Below, in pieces: positions 1-7,531 of a stretch of 16,984 nucleotides of DNA (position 1 is its first letter; the number at the start of each line of letters is the position of its first letter). The stretch lies in contig JAOZRC010000034.1 of assembly GCA_029940345.1 (NCBI GenBank), forward strand, positions 1 through 16,984, in the 5' to 3' direction. The notes beneath the pieces are model-generated. The model worked only from the letters and a program-made list of their open reading frames with translations. It made no database searches and had not been told where the DNA came from. This DNA is from Desulfobacterales bacterium (GTDB taxonomy: Bacteria; Desulfobacterota; Desulfobacteria; Desulfobacterales; JAUCGF01). The position numbers and the translations under genes are program-made.

Positions 1-12
1 TTTTGGTAGGGA

Positions 13-28
13 GGCAATTTTTGTGCCA
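13..28 (-). promoter_or_regulatory. sigma-54 (RpoN) promoter pointing left, out of the window
   Basis: On the minus strand the sequence reads TGGCACAAAAATTGCC, which fits the TGGCAC-N5-TTGCW consensus apart from the last base. The invariant GG (-24, at 26-27) and GC (-12, at 14-15) are exactly 10 nt apart. The start site would fall at about the left edge of the window. Sigma-54 with the PilS/PilR two-component system is the known driver of pilA in many Gram-negatives. With pilC directly upstream, the unseen gene is plausibly a pilin or other pilus gene; that part is inference. Confidence 0.7.
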
Positions 29-76
29 GAACAAACCAAAATCTGACAACTATATTGTTATATTTCTGCAAACTTT

Positions 77-158
77 CAGATAATTACCCAGTTTTAAGCC
101 CAATATATGGGTAAGTTATTTTGTCTCCATTCCTATGATGGGAGTAGGTGATTATCTG
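77..158. repeat. nested inverted repeats upstream of the sigma-54 promoter
   Basis: CAGATAAT (77-84) is matched by its exact complement ATTATCTG (151-158). TTACCCA (84-90) is matched by TGGGTAA (108-114). These lie about 50-130 bp behind the -24 element, where enhancer-binding proteins of sigma-54 promoters usually bind. They could be activator sites, or structure in the 3' end of the pilC transcript. There is no T-run, so an intrinsic terminator is not supported. ATTATCTG also occurs at 1475-1482, behind the pilC start. Confidence 0.4.
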
Positions 159-177
159 AACCTCTATAACTTCACAC

Positions 178-1383
178 TTAGACCAATGAGGCCATCTGGA
201 AAATAGGCAGATACATCGCGATCACAAGGCCGCCGATGGTAATGCCTAAAAAAACCAGCATAAACGGTTCAATCAATGCGGTCATATTTTCCACCGCCTG
301 ATCCACTTCTTCATCATAAAAATCGGCCACTTTTTCCAACATCGAATCCAAGGCTCCGGTTGATTCACCGACTGCGATCATCTGGCAGACCATATTTGGA
401 AAAACGTTAGCTTCAGATAACGGGTCTGCCATGGTCCGCCCTTCGGCGATTCCGTAGCGTACACCAACGATCGCTTTCTCAATGGTTTTGTTGCCGGATG
501 TTTTGGCTACGATATCCAATGCTTCCAGGATAGCCACACCGCTTCCGAGCATCGTGCCCATTGTTCGTGTAAACTTGGCTACGGCCGCTTTAGTCAATAA
601 CTCACCGAACACCGGAAGCTTGAGCATGACCTTGTCAATCAATTCACGCCCTTTGATTGTATTTTTAAATTTTTTAAAAGCGTAACTGAAAATGACTATG
701 CCTCCGATAATGAAATGTATTTTACCGATCAGGGTGCGGCTCATGAATACAACTATCCTCGTAGGCGTCGGCAAGTTTCCACCCAAACTGGAAAACATAT
801 CTTCAAACACCGGGATAACAAAAACCAGAATAACGCCAAGTACGAGGCATGCAATGGCCAGCGTAACGATCGGATACGTCATCGCGCCTTTGATTTGCGC
901 TTTCAACTTAGCCGATTTTTCAAGATATTCGGACAGCCGTCTTAAAATCGTATCCAAAATACCACCCGATTCGCCGGCGGCAATCATGTTGACATAAAGA
1001 TCATCAAATTCTTTAGGATATTTTTTCAAAGATTCGGCCAATGTTGAGCCGCTTTCGACAGACTCCTTAATATTTTTCAACATTCTTTTCATTGTGGGAT
1101 TTTCCTGTTGAGCAACAAGAATATCCATACATTGAATAATCGGCAGGCCCGCATCAATCATTGTCGAAAATTGCCGGGAAAAAAGGATAATATCCTTGGG
1201 TTTGATCTTCGGCTGAAACATCGCAACATTTTCAAAAAGGTCTTTCGGTTTTTTCTTGATTTTACTGATCTGAATTTTTCGACGTTGCAATTGGGAGCGT
1301 ACAACATCTTCAGATGCGGCTTCCATCTCACCTTTTTGAGCGATACCTTTTGGGTTTTTACCTGACCATATATAAACTGTCAT
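178..1383 (-). CDS. pilC: type IV pilus inner-membrane platform protein PilC (T2SSF family)
   Basis: This is a 401-aa type II secretion F / PilC family protein, at the usual family length. It forms the cytoplasmic-membrane platform on which the PilB and PilT ATPases act during pilus extension and retraction. It has two repeated T2SSF domains, at about residues 65-190 and 270-395, each with the family signature (AAGESGG at 135-141; VGESTGALD at 338-346). Membrane segments are seen at about 170-192, 222-238 and 372-397. The N-terminus (MTVYIWSGKNPKGIAQKGEM) has the typical soluble PilC opening. The ATG at 1383 has a strong AGGAGG ribosome site 7 nt upstream. No pilB, pilT or pilD is in the window; the gene to the left appears to start from a sigma-54 promoter. 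A GspF of a type II secretion system is the main alternative, but the N-terminal motif and the promoter context favour PilC. Confidence 0.9.
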   Translation of the reverse strand: MTVYIWSGKNPKGIAQKGEMEAASEDVVRSQLQRRKIQISKIKKKPKDLFENVAMFQPKIKPKDIILFSRQFSTMIDAGLPIIQCMDILVAQQENPTMKRMLKNIKESVESGSTLAESLKKYPKEFDDLYVNMIAAGESGGILDTILRRLSEYLEKSAKLKAQIKGAMTYPIVTLAIACLVLGVILVFVIPVFEDMFSSLGGNLPTPTRIVVFMSRTLIGKIHFIIGGIVIFSYAFKKFKNTIKGRELIDKVMLKLPVFGELLTKAAVAKFTRTMGTMLGSGVAILEALDIVAKTSGNKTIEKAIVGVRYGIAEGRTMADPLSEANVFPNMVCQMIAVGESTGALDSMLEKVADFYDEEVDQAVENMTALIEPFMLVFLGITIGGLVIAMYLPIFQMASLV

Positions 1384-1878
1384 AATAAACCTCCTGAATG
1401 TTTTAATTGGAATGCTATTGGGTCAACTATTCGTGTTATCCGATACCAAACCGCACTTTGTATTGCTGATTAACATTATCTGATTCAAACGACAAGTTTG
1501 AAGTGCCAGATGCGATTAAAAAGAATAAAAGCGATAATGATAACTTGATCTTGATAATTCATACTGTCTATGTTTAAATAAATATTAGGTACGAATAATA
1601 AAAAGATTACCAGAAAATTGATTGCCCTGATACCCGTAATTTGCCAAATATCATTTGGAACAGATATTGTTTATAAAGCTAAGTAAATGAAATTAAAGAA
1701 TATATAGATGTTTCTAATTGTCGATAAATGTCAGCTTGAATTTTGGATAGTTATAAAATCGTTAAGTATCAAGGACTTTTAATAACTTTTTTTGACTTTA
1801 ATTTTTTAATGCAATAAACGTGCCGAACGCTATCGGCACTTTACAGATTATTTTGATTGACAACCTGACAGGATCGCT
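1384..1878. other. 495-nt AT-rich divergent intergenic region
   Basis: This spacer separates pilC (minus) from the DHH-CBS-nucleotidyltransferase gene (plus). I see no convincing gene in it. It contains a small palindrome (CCAAAT-ATC-ATTTGG, 1644-1658) that could be an operator. A weak candidate -35 TTGACT (1792-1797) has a poor -10 (TAAACG, 1815-1820) 17 nt further on. A hairpin is listed separately. No sigma-54 motif was found upstream of pilC, so pilC is probably expressed from an ordinary promoter here or from one I cannot recognise. Confidence 0.5.
1820..1839 (+). promoter_or_regulatory. leader hairpin ahead of the DHH-CBS-nucleotidyltransferase gene
   Basis: GTGCCGA (1820-1826) pairs perfectly with TCGGCAC (1833-1839) around a 6-nt loop, 40 nt before the GTG start. 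It is followed by only a short T stretch, so it is a poor terminator. It could be a 5' UTR structure or a protein-binding palindrome. Confidence 0.3.
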
Positions 1879-4614
1879 GTGGCCACCTCTGTTACGACCC
1901 AAAAAAAATTGTTTACTGTTATTACAACACATGTAAATGCTGATTTTGATGCGTTAGCATCTATGCTGGCAGCCCAAAAATTATATCCCGGAGCACATGT
2001 TGTATTCCCCTCTGCCCCAGAAAAAAATATAAGGAATTTTTTTATCAATTCCATCGGTTATCTCCTTAATATGACAGATATTAATTCAATTGATTTGTCC
2101 GATGTTCGGAAATTGGTGTTGGTGGACACCAACCAATCCGGTCGTATTGGAAAATTTGCCGATCTCCTGGAACAGCCTGATGTGGAGATTCATATTTATG
2201 ATCATCATCCGGAATCAACGGGTGATATTAAAGCGCATCGTGCAGTCTACCGTTCCACAGGTGCGACGGTAACGATTTTGTTAGACCTGATCAGGGAGCA
2301 AGGAATTGACATTTCCGCGGATGAAGCCACTATCATGGGGTTGGGTATCTATGAAGACACCGGCAATTTTACCTATCCTTCGACGACAACACATGATTTT
2401 AACGCCGCGGCGTATTTGCTGTCCAAAGGCGCCAATCTGATCACCCTTTCCAATTTAATTTCCAGGGAAATACGTTCGGATGAAATTAAGCTCCTTAATG
2501 ATATGATTCGCTCGGTGCAGCGTATTCATATTAACGGTGCTGAAATTGCGTTGACGCGCATTACCAGGAACAATTATGTAAATGATTTTGCCTTCCTGGT
2601 GCAAAAAATGATCAAAATCGAACGACTTGACGCCATTTTTGCGATCGCCTTAATGGGCGCTAAAATCTATATCATCGCACGCAGCCAGATTCCTGAAGTG
2701 GATGTTGGAAAAATTGTCAAATCGCTCGGCGGTGGTGGCCACACTTATGCGGCGGCAGCTTCTATTAAAAACAGAACCCTGGTCCAAGTAGAAAATAAAC
2801 TGGTGGACATTCTCTACCAAAAGGTAAAGCCGAAAATAATTGCCTCAAAACTCATGTCAACGCCGTCGATCACCACGGATGCTGATGTCACCTGCCGTCA
2901 GGCCGCTGAACTGATGACGCGCTATAATATCAATGCCCTATTGGTAACCGAGAAAACCGACAAAGGGAATGAATCAGAAAAACTGGTCGGTTATATCACA
3001 CGGCAGGTGATTGAAAAGGCGCTTTATCTTAAACTTGGTGATTTACCAGTGCGTGAATATATGAACACTGAGTCGGCATCCGTAGGGCCGGATGCGCCGC
3101 TTTCCGAAATCCAGGATAAAATCATTGAAAACAAGCAACGCATCTTACCGGTGGTTGTTCAAGATGAAAACGAACAAAAAATAATCGGGGTTGTCACCCG
3201 AACAGACCTTTTAAACGTTCTCGCGTCAAATACCAAAAAAACGACGCGTGATATGCACCCGACGCTTAACGGTTCTGTTCACGCACGAACGAAAAAAATT
3301 ATCAATTTCATGCATGAACGGCTGGCTCCCGAAATTGTCCGTTTATTAAAACACCTCGGCCAGGTCGCCGATCAAAATCAATGCAATTGTTTCTTAGTGG
3401 GCGGTTTTGTCCGTGATCTGCTTTTATACCGGCCCAATCAAGATATTGATATCGTTATCGAAGGCGATGGTATTGAATTCGCCAGGAAATATGCCCGCTT
3501 GGCTGGCGCACGCATTCACGCTTATGACAAATTTAAAACGGCGGTGATTATTTTTCCTGACAATTTTAAAATTGATATCGCATCCGCCAGGGTGGAATAC
3601 TATCAGTTCCCCGCCGCTTTGCCTACGGTGGAAATGAGTTCGATCAAACTGGATTTATACCGTCGGGATTTTACCATTAACACGCTCATCATTCAATTGA
3701 ATTCCGATCATTTCGGCCGTCTGATCGATTTTTATTCCGCTCAAAGGGATATCAAAGCCAAAGCGATACGGGTGCTGCACAATCTGAGCCTGGCCGAAGA
3801 CCCTACACGCGTGTTTCGAGCCATTCGATTTGAAAAACGCTTTGATTTTGAAATTGGCAAACTGACTGACGGGTTGATCAAAAACGCGGTAAAAATCAAT
3901 TTTTTCAAAGAGCTGAGCGGCTGTCGCATCTTTTCAGAGTTACAATTAATTCTTGAAGAAGAAAATCCGATTCCCACTATCATACGACTGAACGATTACC
4001 ACTTGCTTGAAATAGTTCATCCCGAGCTAAAGCTGACAAACGACATGATGCTTCTTCTGAATTCCTTAAAAAAAGTGTTAGCCTGGTTTGATTTGCTTTT
4101 CCTGGAAGAATCCTATATGAAGTGGGCTGTTTATTTCATGGCCTTGATCAAACGTTGTGATCAGCCAACAGTGGCTGCGATATGCAACCGCCTGGAAATT
4201 GCCCCGCGTATGCAAACTATTTTTGTCAGGGGACGTTTTAAGGCGGACAGATGTCTTTGGGAGATGGAGCGAGATCCGCTGATTATTAACAGTGCGTTGC
4301 GTGAACATCTTGCCGACTTGAAAACTGAATTGATATTATACATGATGGCGGCGTCTGGCAAGCAAAAAATAAAAAAAGCCATCTCCAATTATTTTACTGA
4401 TTTAAGATATGTCAAACTCACCGTAAAAGGCAAGGATATAAAAAAAATGGGGGTGCCCCCAGGGCCTGTTTACCAAAAAATATTAAAAGCCACTTTGAAT
4501 GCCAAACTGAACGGTAAACTGAAAACAGGCCATGATGAACGAACTTTTGCTAAAAATTATGTCACAAAACTAAATTTAAACCTAAACAAATCGATTGGAA
4601 ACGGACATGCGTAA
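1879..4614 (+). CDS. DHH phosphoesterase - CBS - tRNA nucleotidyltransferase/poly(A) polymerase fusion
   Basis: This 911-aa three-part protein probably adds nucleotides to the 3' CCA end of tRNA (a CC-, A- or CCA-adding enzyme) or acts as a poly(A) polymerase. Residues 1-315 are a DHH phosphoesterase, with HVNADFD (18-24), DTNQS (83-87), the DHH triad (108-110) and a DHHA1 glycine motif GGGGH (284-288). Residues about 324-450 are two CBS domains, which usually bind adenine nucleotides. Residues about 495-660 are the class II nucleotidyltransferase core: VGGFVRDLL near 506, the metal-binding DID near 523, RRDFTINTL (595-603) and EDPTRVFRAIRF (640-651). The helical RNA-binding part follows. The architecture is known in Desulfobacterota and Aquificae; separate CC- and A-adding enzymes have been described in Geobacter. 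The start is GTG with AGGA just upstream, and an in-frame stop at 1858 rules out a longer form. It overlaps trpS by 8 nt, suggesting coupled translation. Which nucleotide it adds cannot be read from the sequence. Confidence 0.92.
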   Translation: MATSVTTQKKLFTVITTHVNADFDALASMLAAQKLYPGAHVVFPSAPEKNIRNFFINSIGYLLNMTDINSIDLSDVRKLVLVDTNQSGRIGKFADLLEQPDVEIHIYDHHPESTGDIKAHRAVYRSTGATVTILLDLIREQGIDISADEATIMGLGIYEDTGNFTYPSTTTHDFNAAAYLLSKGANLITLSNLISREIRSDEIKLLNDMIRSVQRIHINGAEIALTRITRNNYVNDFAFLVQKMIKIERLDAIFAIALMGAKIYIIARSQIPEVDVGKIVKSLGGGGHTYAAAASIKNRTLVQVENKLVDILYQKVKPKIIASKLMSTPSITTDADVTCRQAAELMTRYNINALLVTEKTDKGNESEKLVGYITRQVIEKALYLKLGDLPVREYMNTESASVGPDAPLSEIQDKIIENKQRILPVVVQDENEQKIIGVVTRTDLLNVLASNTKKTTRDMHPTLNGSVHARTKKIINFMHERLAPEIVRLLKHLGQVADQNQCNCFLVGGFVRDLLLYRPNQDIDIVIEGDGIEFARKYARLAGARIHAYDKFKTAVIIFPDNFKIDIASARVEYYQFPAALPTVEMSSIKLDLYRRDFTINTLIIQLNSDHFGRLIDFYSAQRDIKAKAIRVLHNLSLAEDPTRVFRAIRFEKRFDFEIGKLTDGLIKNAVKINFFKELSGCRIFSELQLILEEENPIPTIIRLNDYHLLEIVHPELKLTNDMMLLLNSLKKVLAWFDLLFLEESYMKWAVYFMALIKRCDQPTVAAICNRLEIAPRMQTIFVRGRFKADRCLWEMERDPLIINSALREHLADLKTELILYMMAASGKQKIKKAISNYFTDLRYVKLTVKGKDIKKMGVPPGPVYQKILKATLNAKLNGKLKTGHDERTFAKNYVTKLNLNLNKSIGNGHA

Positions 4615-5617
4615 AGAAATTTTTTTAACAGGAATAACAACAACAGGAACTCCTCATTTAGGAAACTACGTCGGTGCGATCCGCCCCTGTATTGAGGCCA
4701 GTCGTTCCGCTAACACTACCGGCTTTTTTTTTCTGGCGGATTACCATTCATTGATCAAGTGCCAGGATCCGTCTCGAATCAGACGTTCAACCAGGGAAGT
4801 GGCGGCGGCATGGCTGGCGCTAGGCCTTGATCCTGAACGTACGATTTTTTATCGCCAATCCGATATACCTGAAATTCCGGAACTGACCTGGATACTGACC
4901 TGCCTGACTGCCAAAGGCTTGATGAACCGCGCCCATGCCTATAAAGCCGCTGTTTCCGAAAATAGGACTGCGGGAAAAAAAGACCCGGATAAAGGGATTA
5001 CCATGGGGCTTTTCAATTATCCGATTTTAATGGCCGCGGATATCCTGATGTTTAACGCCCATAAAGTTCCCGTAGGCCATGATCAGGTCCAGCATCTTGA
5101 AATGACGCGTGATATTGCCAAACGCTTTAATCATATTTATGGTGAACAATTTGTCCTGCCCGAAGCGGTTATTAACACCAATGCATCTGTATTGCTGGGT
5201 CTTGATGGACGCAAAATGAGCAAAAGTTACGATAACACCATTCCTCTTTTCGCACCTGAAAAAAAATTACGCAAGCTGATTATGAAAATTAAAACGAATT
5301 CCCTTGGCCCGCGAGACCCCAAAGACCCTGATAATTGTACATTATTTGGCATCTATCAAGCGTTCGCCGACGCTGATGAGATTAAAACGATGCGCCGCCG
5401 TTATGCCGAAGGCATCTCTTGGGGTGTGATGAAACAAGAATTATTTGAGTATTTAAACACGATTCTGGCTCAACCCCGTCAACATTTTGAAGAACTGACC
5501 TCCGCTCCCGATCACATTGAAACTGTTTTGCAAAACGGCGCCGCCAAAGCACGTGAGCATAGTTCCGCATTTTTACAAAAAATTCGTCAATCGGTCGGTA
5601 TTCAAGCTGTAAGTTAG
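4607..5617 (+). CDS. trpS: tryptophan--tRNA ligase (TrpRS)
   Basis: This is a class I aminoacyl-tRNA synthetase that charges tRNA(Trp) with tryptophan in the cytoplasm. It is 336 aa from the chosen start, normal for bacterial TrpRS. The HIGH-type motif is PHLGN (16-20) in TGTPHLGNYVG, and the KMSKS motif (203-207) is intact in DGRKMSKSYDN. The central stretch (MAADILMF, then VGHDQVQHLEMTRDIA) is highly characteristic of TrpRS. The ATG at 4607 is preferred over the in-frame TTG at 4595, because a GGA lies 7 nt before the ATG and the resulting 8-nt overlap with the upstream gene fits translational coupling. The gene is followed by a perfect palindrome and then scpA. Confidence 0.97.
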   Translation: MRKEIFLTGITTTGTPHLGNYVGAIRPCIEASRSANTTGFFFLADYHSLIKCQDPSRIRRSTREVAAAWLALGLDPERTIFYRQSDIPEIPELTWILTCLTAKGLMNRAHAYKAAVSENRTAGKKDPDKGITMGLFNYPILMAADILMFNAHKVPVGHDQVQHLEMTRDIAKRFNHIYGEQFVLPEAVINTNASVLLGLDGRKMSKSYDNTIPLFAPEKKLRKLIMKIKTNSLGPRDPKDPDNCTLFGIYQAFADADEIKTMRRRYAEGISWGVMKQELFEYLNTILAQPRQHFEELTSAPDHIETVLQNGAAKAREHSSAFLQKIRQSVGIQAVS

Positions 5618-5623
5618 TTTAGC

Positions 5624-5695
5624 AGGGTGCGTTAGGCGATAGCCGTAACGCAACACATTATTCCGGTGCGTTACGGCTATCGCCTAACGCACCCT
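5624..5695. repeat. perfect 29-bp palindromic repeat element between trpS and scpA
   Basis: Positions 5624-5652 are the exact reverse complement of 5667-5695, with a 14-nt centre. The arms begin AGGGTGCGTTAGGCGATAGC. The element fills nearly all of the 95-nt trpS-scpA spacer. Its base lies about 8 nt before the scpA ribosome site, so in RNA it would form a very stable hairpin beside that site. No T-run follows, so it is not a normal intrinsic terminator. It looks like the mobile palindromic (REP/MITE-like) repeats opening with GTAGGGTGCG seen in many bacterial genomes. Confidence 0.85.
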
Positions 5696-5712
5696 ACGTG
5701 CTAAGGGCAAAA

Positions 5713-6438
5713 ATGAGCGCACCTTATCTGGTAACCATCGAAAATATCTATGAAGGTCCGATGGACCTGCTGGTTCATCTGATTAAAAAACATGATGTGG
5801 ATATCTATGATATTCCAATCGCCCTGATTACAGATAGCTACCTCAAATATCTTGAGTGGTTGAAAGGGATGAACATCGATATTGCCGGTGACTTTATATT
5901 TATGGCATCAATCTTAACCCATATCAAATCAAAAATGCTTCTTCCGGCGCCCGAAGATGCCAGCGGAGACGATGAAAGCGATCCTCGCTCGGAATTGACC
6001 GACCCTCTCCTGGAACACTTGCGTATGAAACCGGCGGTGAAATATTTAGAACGAAGGAATTTGCTGGGTATTGACACTTTTGTCAGACCCTTCAATCACG
6101 CTGAAATCAAGGTTGAAGATAATGATAATCAGGATGAATGGATCCAGGTAAGCTTATTTGAACTGATTGACGCTTTTCAAAACGTATTAAGCAATATTTC
6201 TTCAGAACATCGGATCAAATTTTCATCTGATAAAAGAACCGTTAAAGACAGAATATCCGAAATTATCGTAATTCTTGATAAAAAATTAACGCTGACATTT
6301 GATGAATTGTTCGCCTTTAGCGCGAATAAAAACGAAGTGGTCGTCACGTTTCTGGCGATCCTGGAAATGGTAAAGCTATGTCTGATACGAATCACACAGC
6401 ATATTCACGGAGGCATGATCAGAATTTATTATATTTAG
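5713..6438 (+). CDS. scpA: segregation and condensation protein A (ScpA kleisin)
   Basis: ScpA is the kleisin subunit of the SMC-ScpA-ScpB condensin that organises and segregates the chromosome. The N-terminus carries the hallmark kleisin segment (YEGPMDLLVHLIKKHDVDIY at about residues 13-32), followed by IPIALITDSYLKYLEWL and the helix MASILTHIKSKMLLP. The C-terminus is a winged-helix SMC-binding domain (TFDELFAF through VVTFLAILEMVKL to IRIYYI). At 241 aa it is full length. The ATG at 5713 is chosen over an in-frame GTG at 5698, because AAGGG lies 5 nt before the ATG while the GTG would abut the palindrome. It is probably co-transcribed with trpS. The usual partner scpB does not follow; the next gene is convergent proC. 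Confidence 0.93.
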   Translation: MSAPYLVTIENIYEGPMDLLVHLIKKHDVDIYDIPIALITDSYLKYLEWLKGMNIDIAGDFIFMASILTHIKSKMLLPAPEDASGDDESDPRSELTDPLLEHLRMKPAVKYLERRNLLGIDTFVRPFNHAEIKVEDNDNQDEWIQVSLFELIDAFQNVLSNISSEHRIKFSSDKRTVKDRISEIIVILDKKLTLTFDELFAFSANKNEVVVTFLAILEMVKLCLIRITQHIHGGMIRIYYI

Positions 6439-6497
6439 CCCACCACTTCGGAAACACTCTTTTTACAAAAGTGCAAAGCTGAAAAATGAAAAATATT

Positions 6498-6569
6498 TGA
6501 ATCAGAATTCACAGAATTAAAGAATGAACAGAATCCTGAAAATTCTAAAATCCGGTAAATTCTGATTCA
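6498..6569. repeat. 72-nt inverted-repeat element with TGAATCAGAATT ends
   Basis: TGAATCAGAATT (6498-6509) is the exact reverse complement of AATTCTGATTCA (6558-6569). The AT-rich middle contains further GAATT/AATTC steps. It resembles the dispersed non-coding repeats of this style (AATCAGAATT...AATTCTGATT) found in many environmental bacteria. That family link is from memory, not from a search. Confidence 0.65.
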
Positions 6570-6596
6570 GACAATTGAAGTGAAGCTAAATAAATC

Positions 6597-6669
6597 GTAA
6601 CCGTTCACATCCCCCTTGGTTCCCAAGCCGGAGCGTGGGAACGAGGTCGGGTGGGGAGTGAACGGTTAC
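6597..6669. repeat. 73-nt inverted-repeat element with GTAACCGTTCAC ends
   Basis: GTAACCGTTCAC (6597-6608) is mirrored exactly by GTGAACGGTTAC (6658-6669). Inside is a second imperfect hairpin (GGTTCCCA near 6618, TGGGAACG near 6636). A third copy of the 12-mer occurs alone at 9912-9923, so this is a repeat family dispersed in the genome. Its size, terminal inverted repeats and lack of coding sequence fit a MITE-like or REP-like element. Confidence 0.65.
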
Positions 6670-6679
6670 AATAAATCCA

Positions 6680-7531
6680 TCAAACACCATTGTTTTCAGA
6701 AAAATTCTTTATCATAATTTCACCCAACTCTTTTGAACGATTTGTAGCGGCTTCCACGGCATTAATGAGGGTTGTCCTGATTCCGCCTTTTTCCAGGTTG
6801 TGTAAACCGGCGATAGCAGTGCCTCCGGGTGAAGTGACCATATCTTTCAATTGACCGGGATGAGCGCCTGTTTCCAGTAACATTTTAGCCGAACCTAAAA
6901 CTGTCTGCGTTGCCAGGGCAATCGAATCTTTCCTGGAAAGCCCCACTTTAACGCCCGCATCAGCCAAAGCGTCGATAATTAAAAAAATATAAGCCGGTCC
7001 GCTGCCGCTCAGACCCGTTACAGCATCCATAAGGTAGTTTTCTTTTAGAAAAATACTTCTTCCTACTGAATTAAAAATCGACATGGCCAATTCAATATCT
7101 TCTTCCAGGGCATGTTTTCCGGACGCAATGGCTGCGGCACCTTCCCTGACAAGGGCGGCGACATTAGGCATTACGCGGATTAACCTCAGCTTCTTGCCAA
7201 GCGCGATTTCGATAGCTGCCATGGGAATCCCTGCCGCAATGGAAATGATCAGTTTTGACATATCAAGATTGTCAGCAGTTTCGCGAAGCACAGTGGCGAT
7301 AATCTGTGGCTTGACAGCATAAATCACAATATCAGATAAAGATGCAACCTCTGGGTTATCGGGGGTTGTCCTGACGCCATAGGTCTCTTTCATAAATTCG
7401 AGTCTTTCCTTGCTGGCATCCGAACAGATAATGTTTTCAGGAGAGGATGAATCAGAAGCGATAATTCCGCCGACAAGCGCCTCACCCATATTTCCGGAAC
7501 CGATGAAACCAATTTGTTTGCTATTCAGCAT
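6680..7531 (-). CDS. proC: pyrroline-5-carboxylate reductase
   Basis: ProC reduces 1-pyrroline-5-carboxylate to L-proline with NAD(P)H, the last step of proline synthesis, in the cytoplasm. The 283-aa length is typical. The N-terminal Rossmann fold shows GSGNMG (11-16) and AVKPQ (72-76). RVMPN (119-123) follows, and the C-terminal dimerisation and substrate-binding domain carries GLSGSGPAYIF (173-183) and the signature TSPGGTAIAGL (233-243). One small deviation is MPNVAALV where MPNTPALV is more usual. The ATG at 7531 has AAGGAA about 10 nt upstream. The gene is transcribed alone, convergent with scpA and divergent from the lipoprotein gene. Confidence 0.96.
   Translation of the reverse strand: MLNSKQIGFIGSGNMGEALVGGIIASDSSSPENIICSDASKERLEFMKETYGVRTTPDNPEVASLSDIVIYAVKPQIIATVLRETADNLDMSKLIISIAAGIPMAAIEIALGKKLRLIRVMPNVAALVREGAAAIASGKHALEEDIELAMSIFNSVGRSIFLKENYLMDAVTGLSGSGPAYIFLIIDALADAGVKVGLSRKDSIALATQTVLGSAKMLLETGAHPGQLKDMVTSPGGTAIAGLHNLEKGGIRTTLINAVEAATNRSKELGEIMIKNFSENNGV

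Larger units (their letters stand above)
6439..6679. other. convergent intergenic region with two repeat elements
   Basis: This is the space between the ends of scpA (plus) and proC (minus). No coding sequence is visible, and nothing resembles a remnant of scpB. Two distinct inverted-repeat elements, listed separately, take up most of it. No clean stem plus T-run terminator is seen; the repeats themselves may end transcription from both sides. Confidence 0.5.

Noticed and set aside
5624..5695. Reading the trpS-scpA palindrome as an intrinsic terminator
   Set aside because: The stem is far too long and no T-run follows on either strand; repeat element is the better call.
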